Below, one piece after another: positions 42,299-53,976 of a stretch of DNA of 64,000 bases. Made by a program: the position numbers and the translations under genes. Positions within the stretch are counted from its first letter, which is position 1. Each line of letters starts with the position of its first letter. The stretch is from the NCBI GenBank assembly GCA_012932865.1, contig SAXG01000002.1, positions 1,798,001-1,862,000 on the forward strand, in the 5' to 3' direction. The notes below the pieces were generated by a model. It was not told where the DNA came from. It ran no database searches and worked only from the letters and a program-made list of their open reading frames with translations. Source of the stretch: Amylostereum areolatum. Taxonomy: Eukaryota; Basidiomycota; Agaricomycetes; Russulales; Stereaceae.

Positions 42299-43881
42299 TC
42301 AGTCGATCATAGTATCCCCATCCGTCGCAGACCAGTGAGCTGGCAGTTCGTTATATCGCGCAATGCGGAGACGCTGCGAGGACGGCATCACCTTTTCCTC
42401 TAGAGCGTGCGGGTGACCCCCATGAAGAATGCCCACACGCATCATGGACAAAAGCTGTGAAATACGATGAGACTTGAACACTCAGATAGAGGGGCTTAAC
42501 TCACGTTGTGAGCAGCATTCGAATGTTCGTAAACACCACCGAAAAACGCAAATGAAGCGTCCTTGCCGATATGGTTAAGCAGAATGTGCGAACCTCCTGG
42601 GTGCTCTTCTATGAAGGCAGATACGTCGTAGATGAACCCTGAGATAAGAATCACTTGGTGTTTTTTCGCTTGATCTTGGACTATAAGACGATACTATGAG
42701 CATTACTGATGCTCACGGATTCAGAAGAAACTCACAGCTGGACCATGATACCACGGGGAGATTCGCGATATCTGGAGGCCATCGTAAGGCCCCTTGCTCT
42801 TTATAAAGTTGCTTCAGCTTCATCGTCAATTGACCCTTTGCCACTTCGTTCTGCGGGAAGACCTGTGGTTTCCGTCAGCCGGAATACGTATCTGGGGAGA
42901 ACGCGTTACATACCTTCAGGTGCGATGCTAATCCCGCCTTACTGCATGCCCAGATGAACCATTTGGTGGGATCATACTGGTACCATTCAATGGCACTCCT
43001 GTAGTCGGTAGGGAATTGGTGATGGAAGTTATGATAACCCTCGCCGTTCGTCGCAAGCGCAGTGATAACATGGTCCCGAGGAGTATGTTTGTCGTCGAAC
43101 GGCGCGTCGCCTAGATAATGGGCAAGGGAGTTGACGCACCAAGTGCTATGGTAAACACAGCACAACCGAACGGCGCCCGCGTATACGAACCCCCCGCGCC
43201 AATCACCCCAGCAAAGGCCGGGTATGAGTGTAGGTAGCCCGAGCGCCATGAATAGCAGGAGCCAAAGATAATGTTTGGCTTGCCAACGAACGACATGGCT
43301 CGCGCGAAGGTCGCTAATGTCTGACACCCCCTGACGCCGACGAGGCTTGAATACGATCCAACCGATGTGGGCCCACATGAGGCCTTTTGTGATATCGTAC
43401 GGGTCCAAGGGGGTGTCGGTGTACCGATGATGAGCACGATGGCCCCGTGCCCACCATTTGATAGTTCCCTGACCTGCACCAGACCCTGCGATGGCAAGGA
43501 AATACTGCAGAGGCTGTGATGCGTTGTATGAACGATGTGCCCAGTATCGATGGTACCCCGCGGTGATGCCTACTCAAGAAATCAGCCTCAGTCTATTCAT
43601 TTCTTCCCTGTGGTGGAAACCTTACCTAGACCCGTGATAAAATAATACAACGCCGCGAACATGGCCGTGGTCCGCTCGAGGTTTGTAGTTGGCACGCCAT
43701 AAAGGACGAGAAGATGGGGGATGCCCGTGACAGCGAGGTTGACGTAGTTCAACTCTCTCCAAAAGTTTGACCAGGTAATTGGACGTAAAGGTTCGGTAGT
43801 TTGTAGGGTGTGGTGAATATAATTATCGGGTATGTCGACGTCGACGGACAAATCGTTTGTCGAGGAGTCCTGGGTGGGCAT
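42299..43881 (-). CDS. OLE1: delta-9 acyl-CoA desaturase with C-terminal cytochrome b5 domain
   Basis: Introduces the first double bond into palmitoyl/stearoyl-CoA in the ER membrane. Start ATG 43879-43881 ([16 protein letters not shown]). Membrane segments include [12 protein letters not shown] and [19 protein letters not shown]. The three His boxes are [15 protein letters not shown] and [21 protein letters not shown] is the conserved partner helix. The C-terminal cytochrome b5 carries [21 protein letters not shown], the heme-binding HPGG, with a second His expected in EHSNAAH. Stop TGA 42299-42301. Six or so short introns (for example after FITGLG, after VCNAF or FPQNE, and before HNLL) are required. 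Length and architecture match fungal Ole1. Confidence 0.92.
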
Positions 43882-44231
43882 ATTGGGCGACGGGTCGCCT
43901 CGAGGCCAGTTCGACTCATTATATAGTAGGAAGGGACACGATGTTGGGGTTGGGGAAGGAAATTTGGCGGCGCCTTCGTGGCCCCAAACCCCTCGTACAG
44001 TAAGCACTTGAGCGAAGCGCTGGTGATTGACTGTTAAGTACGCGGCAGCCATGCCGGCATCCGTCGCTCAACGCCCGTGAGCCTTCGGAGGATTGGCTGC
44101 ATGTCTGAGTCTGTGCGTGATAATATGATCGTTGGGGTCCAGGGTGCCCTCCACATACAACTCCTGTCTAAGGCCGTCTGTGCTTCGAATTGAACTTCCT
44201 CCGATGGGTGCGACACGTGGTCCGTATACCG
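43882..44231. other. intergenic region between desaturase and aldo/keto reductase
   Basis: 350 nt with no gene; must hold the desaturase promoter and the reductase 3' end. No distinct motif recognised. Confidence 0.4.
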
Positions 44232-45482
44232 TCAAGGGTAGTTGACGGGATTCCAGCTGACCGCCCCATCCTTACCCCGGTCGAGGCTATTGAGCCGAGT
44301 CATGTCGTGCTCATCAAGCGTGAAATCGTATAACGCGGTGTTCGACTTTATGCGGGAGGAGGTAGCAGATTTTGGTAGAGGAACGTATCCACTTTGAAGA
44401 GACCAACGAAGGAGAATATGTGCTGGATCGCGGCCGTACTGCCGAAAAAGGGGATCGATACATCCATCGTTCTGCGTGAAACAACTCACATACCTTCTTT
44501 GCAATGTCGATTATGACGGTGTCGTCCATCTTTCCACGCAAGATGGGACAATAGGCTTGAACCATTATGCCACGTCCACGACACCACTCCACGATGGGCT
44601 TCTGCTGGCAGAACGGGTGTAGCTGCGGGGAAGCATCATGGAGCTTGAGATTCGGCATTTTACAAAGAATATAGAGAACTTGTACTTCGATTTGGTTTAC
44701 AACGGGCAGCTCCAGTCCCGCTTCTATGATCTCTTCGAGGTGATGAATACCGCTATCCAATTGTGGTTTAGTCTGTGGAACAGTCTTGGAAACGATGAGG
44801 TTGAACGCACTAATTCGACACGCCAACGCTCCTGATTTTGCCTTCCTCTCGGGCCTTCAGGAGGGCGCGATATGTATCAAGGCGTCGTTCATGACCGGAC
44901 ATAGGATCGTGTATGAGAAATAGATCGATGTAATCTACCATGGATATCAGTCCGGTTTCCTGGAATACATCCTAAATGACGCACCGAATCCGAACTTCTC
45001 GAGCGATATGTCGACACCCCGCAGCGTGCTCTCGTATCCATGCGTTTTGTTGATACATTTCGTCGCTAAGAACGTTCAACTGAGCCCATCCTCCTTCCTC
45101 GATCATGATGCTACCAGACACGCACTGACGAAAACATCGGAGCGCGGGAGCCCGCTTTGACGGATAGCTTCTCCGACGTGAGCTTCATTGCGATACGCCT
45201 GTGCACTATCAACATGTCTAGTGAGAGACCGGTCAACAAAGAACATCCAACATTATCTGTATTGAGTATGTTACCTGTAGCCAACTTTGAGGGCTTCAAG
45301 AACAGAGGCGGTGGTGGTATAGTTTTGATATACTCCGAAGCCTAACAAGGGCATGAGATACCCTAAAAGTCAAACCATTGTATTAATTTCCAACTTCATG
45401 CTGAGATCGTCAGTCCCTCGGGAGGCTCACCAGAAGAAAGGCTCGCTGTCGACGAGAGCGCGAGAGTCCCAGAAGATGTCAT
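44232..45482 (-). CDS. aldo/keto reductase
   Basis: NADPH-dependent carbonyl reductase of the AKR superfamily. Start ATG 45480-45482 (MTSSGTLALSS); the first intron falls inside SSG-YLMPLLGFGVYQNY. Spliced exons then give ALKVGYR-HVDSAQAYRNEAHVG with the catalytic Asp and Tyr. TTKCINKTHGYES holds the catalytic Lys, and VDYIDLFLIHDPMSGHE the catalytic His. IRSVGVSNYGIHHLEEII and VVNQIEVQ-LHPFCQ follow, then AYCPILRG, the cofactor region LPKSATSSRIKSN and a C-terminus WNPVNYP (stop 44232-44234). The full catalytic tetrad is visible. Substrate unknown; it resembles the group of fungal D-xylose/methylglyoxal-type reductases only in general layout. Confidence 0.88.
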
Positions 45483-46820
45483 ATTGTCGGAGCCAATTCA
45501 AGTGCGATGTGGTTTACGAAGGAAGTCCACAATACGCGTTATAATAAGCGAGAAACGTATAAAGCTCATGCACGTGACATTGAAATCTATAGTTCGGACG
45601 ATGGGTTCAGGCAGACTGGAATACAGAAGAGTTGCAGAAGAGGGCATAAACGGTAATTGTGACATGGTGATTGCGAGCGCAGCGAGCAATCATTGGTTTC
45701 GTGAGGCTGGGAGAGTCCTGGAACAAATAGATGTAAACTGTTAATTCAACGACGCGACGCGAAATCCGCGACGATTTTTGCATGAATTGCTCTCCACCGC
45801 AAATACGGCTACACGTGTCGACATAGTTTTTACACCAGACAATTCTTTACATCCCAACGATCACGATGATGTAACTTTCGTATAGGTTTGAGACGATGAA
45901 GTACATCAAAAGTGACGAGGAAAAAGGCAGAGCGCGCAAACGGAACGCGCACGACCACAACCGAACACCGGGCCACCTCCTCCCGGCAGCTGAACTGTGG
46001 ACTGGGATCAAAGGAATTCGCAACGGGCCTAACCTTCGTAGCCTGATCACGAGTCAGAGATCGCCAGTCTATTGTACTGACCGAGAAAGTCGACTCCCAC
46101 CGTGTTCAAAAGTTCTCTGGCAAGAATTTTGATTATAGATTGGCGGACAAAGTGCGTAGATATCCTGTACTACTCGACATGTAGCCTTCTCTCTGTACTT
46201 CCGATGAACCCGACAGCTACGAATCTCAGAGGGAACGCTGCGCGAGCACCTACTGCGTTACGCAGCATCGATATTAATATATACAGCAGGCATACAACAC
46301 AGCATAAATACACATAAAGCACAGACTATAACAGTACAACCGATGCATAGAACGGCAGAAGGGTTAATGTAGAGACTGAGTACGACACGGATGGCGGAAC
46401 GACGGACAACGAAGGAAAGCGTTGATATAGCAAACGTTGTGCTGTTAAGCCCTGACAGGAGAACGTAAAACGCTTGGACCGAGGGATAGAGTGAGATCCT
46501 CGGATCACTCTATCCCTTGGTACAAGTTTGCTGTGCCCCGCCGGGGATAAACAGCCATCGTTCGCTGCGTCAGAGGAGAGCGGCAGATGAAGCAGTACAG
46601 GTTGAAGAACGAATGAATAATTTACGCGCAAACACCACAAGGAAGATAGACACCGCACTCGGAGAGGGGGAGGCTTTCACATATCCCCCATAGTAGCAGG
46701 GCGGAGATATACGAATGTCTTCGACGCTCTCGACCCTCCGTACGAACTCGCGGGTAATAAAGGCGATTTTCAGATCCACCATCCCTAGCCTTGCCCACCA
46801 GGATCGAGGCGTGGCCTGAC
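45483..46820. other. intergenic region
   Basis: No gene supported. It holds the reductase promoter on the left and the 3' side of the RBR gene on the right, including a strong hairpin at 46482-46517. Confidence 0.4.
46482..46517 (-). other. strong hairpin downstream of the RBR gene
   Basis: AGGGATAGAGTGA (46482-46494) and TCACTCTATCCCT (46505-46517) are exact reverse complements; the loop contains GATCC/GGATC that can pair as an alternative extension. It is about 300 nt past the RBR stop and may lie in its 3' UTR. Confidence 0.6.
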
Positions 46821-49800
46821 TCACAGACCGATGCTCCCATGCTCCTGCCGCATATGATCGTATATGCCTTGTCCTTTGGGGAATGTCTCTAGACACACCC
46901 AGCAGGTGTGTGTGTGGCAGCGGGTGCACGTCATGTGGTTGCACCCCTCGGCGCGTTCGATAGGAGCCTTGCAGCCTGGACATTTTTTCACGTCGTGCGT
47001 GCTCGCCCACTGGTCGAACAGCCGGTCGAACCCGTCCTCACGATCGGCACAGGTCACGCCTTCGTGGTATTCGACGTGACAGTGCGGGCAGATGCGGCAC
47101 AGACACGTCGGGCAGGCGTACACGGAGTCCCGAGGGCCCGGGCGGTACACTTGAGGGCAGTCAGGCGTGGGGCAGTAATGAAACTCCTCGGGTCTTGCAT
47201 GGACGTAGGCGTCGAACGCAGCACGCGTGAGGGTTTCGAAAGTAGATGGCGAAAGGACGTCGCGGGCAACATATAGGGGAATGCATTCCTTGCAGGAGGC
47301 CTCATTGCCGAGACAATTGAGCGGGAATTGTCTGGTGTCCATAGCGGCAGTGAGGTAGCCAGCAAGACAGGCTTTGCACCATGTGTGTCCACAAAAGAGC
47401 GTAACGGGGGTCGTCGGATCCTCGAAACACACTGGGCAACGGCCGTGGGACTTCTCATCGGGATGGCGGTCCTTGACCCGGTGTACGATGTGTTGCACTT
47501 CCTCGTAAACCTCTTCACTGCCTCTGACACATAGCGTCCGCTTCATGAGATCCAACCACACGTTCTCCGGCCCATGTTTTTGTTGCACCTGCATCAGATC
47601 CGCGCTCATAAACAGGCCAATGAGTCTTCCTTGAAGAGGGACAGTGTGGATGCGTTGTGAACGGCGGAAAGCGATCTTCGACAAGAGAGAGGCGACCACC
47701 ACTTTGCGTTTCTCTCGTTCACCGATGACGCGAATCGTCCTGCGATTACGATCGACGTGCACCAAAACGTCGGGATTTGATGCATGTAGTCCATTCACAA
47801 ACTCTTGACCGAATGGATGGCCGAAGAAATCGTCCCAGACCTGACGTCCGCCCTCCATGACCAACTCTCCGCGAGTGAGCTCCGTAAGTCGCGCCTTGAT
47901 CTCGGCTAGAGTTTTGCTGTCCTCTGCTACGAGCTTGACCGACACTGAATCTAGCATCTCAGGCTTGTCGATCACGGTCATTGTTGTCCCACGAGAGAAC
48001 TGGGAGAGAGATGTCCGCAGCCTTACGATCTCCGTGCGAATGGCGTCATGAACTTTCCGGTCAATCGCTTGCTTGACCGAATGGACCCTGTGCATCCAGA
48101 TTTTTTCTCCGCCGAGCGTGCGCTGCTTGACCCCGCTTTTCTCGCAAGCGAACCTTGCAACGTCCGGGGAATCGAAGCGACACCATGCACGGACGACCCC
48201 GTCCTTATACGGGGGAGGAAGGGCCTCGAAATAAGCCATTGAACCACAGTCGCGTAGAATAGCTTCCACAGCAGGGATCCCAAACTCAGGCGAAGAGTAG
48301 TTCGGTCGCTCGAGCATGGTGTCCTGGGAGTGACCAAACTTCTTGATGTTCTTGGCAAGCGCATCGTGAGGCAGGCCATGGAAGCGCACGTTATACTGGC
48401 CGATGACAGGAAGGCCGTCGTACATTGTGGCAGTAACCCAGTGCCCTCGTAGGATGGAACCGTCGGCTTCGGTTACGGCTTTTTGTGCGGCTTTCAAGGT
48501 TTCAAAGCCAGCGTATCCATTCCTAGAAGGGACAGCCCATGAGACACGAATGTCGCCGTCTTGAACACGCTGCATCTCCATAGTTCTGCCCAGCGAAGAG
48601 CGGACAGAAATCTTGCTGCCGAAGACGGTCGTCTCGTCCAGAGCTTCAATTGCAGCCACGGCTTCAGGGTAACTCGCCATCTGTGCACTGATGGTAACGG
48701 TAGGTTCGTTCGCATGCTTGCTCTGGGGGAATCGGATATCCACGACATGTCCAAATGGGGTCAAAAGTCGCTCCAAAGCCCCACGATTCGCGTCTCCCGG
48801 AATATTTGCGATGGTGATCCACAACGACTCCGATGCCGTCACAATTTTGTTGACGCTAAACCCAGGACCGAAAGTAACACGGATGGGATCTACCACCATA
48901 ATGGTTTGCTCCTGGGGGGGCTGGCGTTTGGGCACAGTGGGAGGGCTCTCAATCTTCCAACCAGGAATGATTAGTCTGAGCACTTTCCCGAGTTTCGTAG
49001 CACTTACTGCTGATCGTGTAGACTGATCCTTCAATTTGGTAACAGGAATGTCCTTCATTTGAGCAGTCGGCTGAGAATTAAACCTCGCAGGCTGAGCGGA
49101 GGATGACTTGATCGTTAGCGAGGTAGATCTGGCGGTTGACGTGTTGCGATTCGTCGCTGTGATGCAAGGTGTGGTAGTTGCAGAAGATTCGATTGCGATG
49201 TCATGCAAAACTGCCGACATAGTCGTGCGATGGTTGAGGCGCGTTGAAAGGTGTGAAAGCGTGGGGGCTTCGGTTGATTTCCTGACATCTGCAGTTTGGA
49301 CGGGTGATGGATTGGAGAGCACCATCAGACTTGAAACAGAAGTCATATCCTGTAAATGTAGGTTAACATAAGATTACGCGCAAGAGATATAAGGCCAACC
49401 TTCTCGACCTTAGGCGGGGGGGTTTCGTGTTTGAAGTGACAGAAATGTCGGGGACAATATCTTCGACGAAGCCATTCAAAGCAATATCCATAAGGGAGTT
49501 CTTGGTGACTAGATTGAGCTACAAAAGAACCAGGGCGGCCGCTGGTATCCGGTAGCTTCACATTGTCGAGGCGCGCAGGGGTCTGGGACACACCGAAAGT
49601 CAAGACCGGAGCGTGAGAGAGGATGCTGATGACCTACTGCATCACTAGACAAACCAAGCTCCTCCCTGGGCGCTTGTGACCTACCCACTTGAGGGTGGAC
49701 CGGGTGGGAAACAGTAGGTGTAGTCGTTGGGGCTTGTACATTGGGACGGATGTGCTGAAAGCGGCATGTTTCCTTGTCACATCGTCCCTTCATCCAGTCC

Positions 49801-51277
49801 AAACAAACGGGCGGAGGAAGATTGACAATCGGACGCTGTATCTTCCCGTTAGAATTTTCTGAGGATTCGATCTAAACAAGATCTGATGAGGTCAAGTTGT
49901 GTTGGGAAGGTCGGATCCACAAACCAAAGAGGTTGAGCTCTTGCGAGATGAAATGGAAATTGTGTCCGAGGGTTCGTCAGCAGGGATCGGACAAGATTTC
50001 ACTACAGAATTCGGTCGCGGCGTCGCCCTGGCGGGCGCTGTCAAAGCTATGGGTAGCCCCTCATCGCGAGAGACCGCTGTCCTACGGTTCCGCTCCCGGC
50101 CATTGGGCCAAGGTGTCGTACGGGCGTCATCAGACACATCCTAAGAGGGATGAGAATAAACTTCAAAAGGATGGGATAGTTATGTCTTACAAGAGACTCA
50201 GTGCTGCTCTTGTCCGAAAAAGAACTATCCGTATCCACCATACTCAGGTCGCTGGAGCTCTGCGAGTCTTGGAAGTTGAATTCGTCCACGGAGGGCAACG
50301 GACGCGCCCGAGGAGGCTAGAAAAGGCGTTAGCACATTGACTCGAGTATAGGCCTTCGGACTTGCCGATGAGCATCTTTCACTGGCATTGGAGAGCTCCC
50401 TGGAATCATGTCTGACTCCTTCCCCGCCCAGATATTCGTCTCCAGTCACGATTTGCACAGGTATACCCAATAGTTGCGTGGGCCTGGTCAATCTTCCGTT
50501 TTGTGACCTCGTATGTGACGTAGAAGATGGAATGTCCCTGGGAGTCTGTGACTCGTGAGGGGCGCCAGGTGAGCGTTCGGAAGGGGGGGCTATCTGAAGA
50601 GGCCGCACATCCTTTTGCAGGACGCGAACTAAGTCATCCACAGGAAGATGGAGTCGAGGACACCGCGTGATGTCGGGGCATTTCCCGTAAAGGAACTTGA
50701 AACAATTCTCAGGTTGGGGACCAAGCTACATGCAAACAGATATCACATAAGTCTTGCTCCGTAGAAGGTAGCCAAAGGCACACACTTGATTTGGAGGATC
50801 CCCACCACCATTATGAAGCCATACTATATTCGACTGGGGGTCAATTCGTCCCATTTGAACCAGTCTATCAACCACCTCGATCTGGGGTTGAGGCCGTCAG
50901 GCAAGCAAGTGAGCCCCGAGGCCACAAAGACATACCATATTTCGTGCAGGAGGATGAATAAGACCGCAGCGTGCTCTGTTTGTACAGCACCCCTGGAAGT
51001 AGTCAATGCAGACTGCTCGTTGGCGACCATTAGATGTCCCTCTCGATGATGTCTGGGATGGAGCAGAGTCCGGAATATGGGGGCGAGGATGGGAATAGGC
51101 AGGTCCTCGGACGACGGGAACCTGGGGACGGGGAGGAGCGCCAGCTCCCGTGTAATGGGGACGAGAAGGCGGGTGCGAAAGTGGATGCATTCGCGGAGGT
51201 ACGAAGGGGGGTGAGCCCGTTGACATAGGGCTAGAACCAAGTTCTGTCCTTCGTGTTTGTGAAGGTGACATGACCAT
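46821..51277 (-). CDS. CCCH zinc-finger - RRM - RBR-type E3 ubiquitin ligase
   Basis: Start ATG 51275-51277 (MVMSPSQTRRTELG); a second ATG follows at 51271. Exons give four CCCH fingers in order: CIDYFQGCCTNRARCGLIH, CFKFLYGKCPDITRCPRLH, CLDWMKGRCDKETCRFQH and CFEWLRRRYCPRHFCHFKH. Disordered linkers separate them. The last long exon (46821 to about 49346) has an RRM-like domain (SLWITIANIPGDANRGALER, LLTPFGHVVDIRFP, TVFGSKISVRSS) and an alpha/beta middle region. The RBR triad then follows: RING1 CPVCFEDPTTPVTLFCGHTW, IBR CPTPDCPQVY...CPTCLCRICPHC, and RING2 CPGCKAPIERAEGCNHMTC, whose last Cys is the expected thioester site. RBR ligases receive ubiquitin on that Cys from an E2. RNA-binding modules upstream suggest an RNA-linked ligase. 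End HMRQEHGSIGL. Confidence 0.85.
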
Positions 51278-52886
51278 GGTGCTCAAATTTCGCAAGATTT
51301 ATATGGCTGAAAAAACACAATGAGTCGGGGCCACTTTTCCAATTGGGTCGATGGCCACACCGAAAGAGTAACCCCGACGGCACGCACCTGATTCCGACTG
51401 TACGGGCCACAATTATACTGCGGATAGCTGGGGGAATGACCTGCGCCGCCGTCAAGCCAGAACACACACGGCAGGAATCGGTAGATGTGCTTACCGAGCG
51501 AGTTGCGGGTAAACCGGCACTAGGCAGATTTTGGAGGGATACTTCAGGAATTGGGCAGGAACAATGTATTATTTAGCGCAGTGTTGGGCCTCTGGAACAT
51601 ATCCTGTCGGCTCAGAAGCAGGCCAAAAAGCGTGGGAGGGGGACGAGGGATAGGGGGTGAAAGGGTAAGAGTAAGAAGACGAGGAAAGGTCTGTGCGCGC
51701 GTCGCCGTCGGGCTGATTCCGGAACGGCCGCGGGTCCTCCTTGGGCTTACCCCTTCTGACTCCAACCAACTCCTCTCCCCCTTTCGGTCCCGATAACGTC
51801 CGCAAACTGGAGGCCTGTGGGTTGAAACCGAAGCATGGATGTAAGAGGTCGGCATACTTAGTGGCCCCAGCTCGTCGATTGGATCGTGGTTGATGCTCGA
51901 GGAAGCCAGCTCTCGATTATCTCAAGCGTGTCAGAACCACGTTTTTACAGACGCCCGTAGCCCAAGGACCAGAAATTGCCAAACGGGATCATCTGGATAT
52001 CCCTGCGATATCTCAAGTCGGGATATCCTGCGCGCCTGAGGCTTCCATCAATTTGCAGGATGCCTCCGGTACTTTACACCTCACTGGCCTCATGCCTCGG
52101 CCCCCTTGTTTTTCTTCTACTCCCGAGGATTCAGGAACCTCTGTCTCAATTCTCATACTTATCTCGACTCTCAAGGCCTCGAGCCAAGGTTTGAGCTTCA
52201 AGCTTCACTTTCAATTTTTCTGGTAACTGCCGACTAAGTTTACCCTTCTTGCCAATCCCTGGAGCTCAATCTCTCGGTCTGTACCATCCGTGTCATGCTG
52301 GTCGCTCCCCGGTCGAACGGTCTTGTTCCAACCTAACATTCTGGCAATTTTTTTGGGCTATCCTTGCTAGTCTGTTTGCTCTGGCTGGGCGTTATGTCGT
52401 TATAACCCTAGACGACAGACAGGCCAACGACCGATGGTGATTTACATGCCGATGAACGACGAGGATGATCTGACCACGAAGTTGTTCGCTTTCCGTCGCC
52501 ACCTCCCCCCCAAAAAAACAACAGAACCCACTCAATCAATCAATCAACTATAGAAGACAAAAGATGTATGCGTCGCCGTCTACGCTGAGGCGAACGATCC
52601 CTTTCTGCCTCTGTGGAGTTCTGACTGGCTAGTTCTATTCCCGTCTGCGGTGACAACCTGGAGACGGCATAACAAGGCTCCTGGTTCCTTCTCCGTTCCG
52701 AGTGGAATCACGCGTGCTCGTCTGGTGCCAGTCACCAACGCCATGGAGAAAGCAATGGCCGAGGAAAGGTTGTGTGGTCGTGCGTGGACACGGGTTCTGG
52801 AACCATGCGGAAAGGTATAGAAGCACTTCACCCATCGACAATCTCTTCTCACCGCTCACAAACAAAGGTCTCCTCCTTCACTCAGC
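51278..52886. other. intergenic region with coding-like scraps
   Basis: Minus frames at 51283-51465 (SPSYPQYNCGPYSRNQ before a GTGCGT donor) and 51569-51805 (SSSSYSYPFTPYPSSPSHAF) have protein-like composition and could be upstream exons of the RBR gene, but no continuous frame joins them. On the + strand 52557-52819 an ATG-poor frame (PFLPLWSSDWLVLFPSAV) is open. None is strong enough to call. Confidence 0.3.
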
Positions 52887-53478
52887 ATGAAATCCGCCTT
52901 TGTTGCTGTTATCGTCTCTGCCCTCAGTGCATCTGCACAAAGCCCACTCACGATCAATACTCCGTACGAATTTTATTCCTTCTCTCTTCCTCGTTGTCTG
53001 TCTCATCTCTCGTCATAGAGCGAGCTCGGTACCTGCGATCCAGTGTCAAGTATTCGATATCACCTAGACCGGCGGTGTCGGTAAGCTCTTCGGCTTCGTA
53101 CCGCTGTCTCCCAGCAGCCTCACATCTCTTGATAGCGCCTTTCGCTCTCAAGTATGGTCGTCAACCTTCCCAAATCCTCCCGCTTCTGAATCTTGGCTCT
53201 TCAGACTCAATGACGCCAACCAGGACTTCGTCGAAGAGATCGGCAGTGGCCTCCAGGGGCCTCCCTTTGCGTGGACGGTCAATCAGCCCTCAGGTCTTTT
53301 TTCTCCTACTTTTCCCGAGTGTCATACCGTTCGTTAAAATAGTTTCATCACGGGGGAAGGACTCCTCGCGTCCTTGGTCGTTACCGATGCTGAAGGAGAC
53401 GTTGGCGTCACTGCGCCCTTCACCATCCAGCCTAGTGGCGAGCAATCTTCGCCCTTCCAAGTGCATGCATCCAACTGA
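52887..53478 (+). pseudogene. Ser/Thr-rich GPI-anchored (Kre9/KNH1-like) secreted protein gene, damaged
   Basis: Start ATG 52887 with a clear signal peptide (MKSAFVAVIVSALSASAQ) and the family's mature start SPLTINTP. After an intron the next exon reads SSVPAIQCQVFDIT, then TAG where the family has Trp of a WTGG motif, then TGGV. A second intron leads to APFALK, but the following VWSSTFPNPPASESWLFRLN is one base out of frame. The third intron (after NQPSG) also leaves the phase wrong for FITGEGLLASLVVTDAEGDV and GVTAPFTIQPSG. The stop is at 53476-53478, and no GPI-type tail is present. The family is found in basidiomycete cell walls. One nonsense codon plus two frame faults argue for a pseudogene, though sequence error cannot be excluded. 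Confidence 0.6.
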
Positions 53479-53976
53479 TCGTATTTGCGCAGATGATAAT
53501 AGCTGCCTCAGCTCTTGAACAAGTACAACAGTCGCCTTTCTCTCGCTTTCCCTTGGTCGGTCGACGAAAGAGCAGGCGGTGTATAGTAGCCGTATCCATG
53601 AATACTTGGCAGTGCGTATCAGATGTACGTGGTGATGGTGGGCAAAAGAAGTGCATACTGAATGGTAGTCGTTGATACTGGGTTTTCATATCGACCAACA
53701 TATGTGAACGTCCGACTCTAGATTTATTACCCCGAGGGGTGGAAAGCAATTGCTACACGTGCGAATATACATAGCGTGACCATGCATTTACCAAGAAATA
53801 CAGCAAAGGGGATCGTGACAGTTCGTAAAGTCGTGTGTAAGCAGGTGTCCGTCGCGGTCACTATGAAACGATGCAAAATCATCTAAGCCAGGATTTGGCA
53901 GCATATAAGTAGCCCTTCGCGGCCAGACCAGGGCCCGATAAAGATAGTTCCATCTAAAGTCCCACCGTACGATGCG
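53479..53976. other. intergenic region between convergent genes
   Basis: About 500 nt of 3' flanks of the secreted-protein gene and the GH16 gene. No gene or RNA recognised. Confidence 0.4.

Noticed and set aside
38183..45482. Laccase-desaturase-reductase run as a biosynthetic gene cluster
   Set aside because: No backbone synthase, transporter or regulator nearby, and the enzymes belong to unrelated primary or secreted functions.
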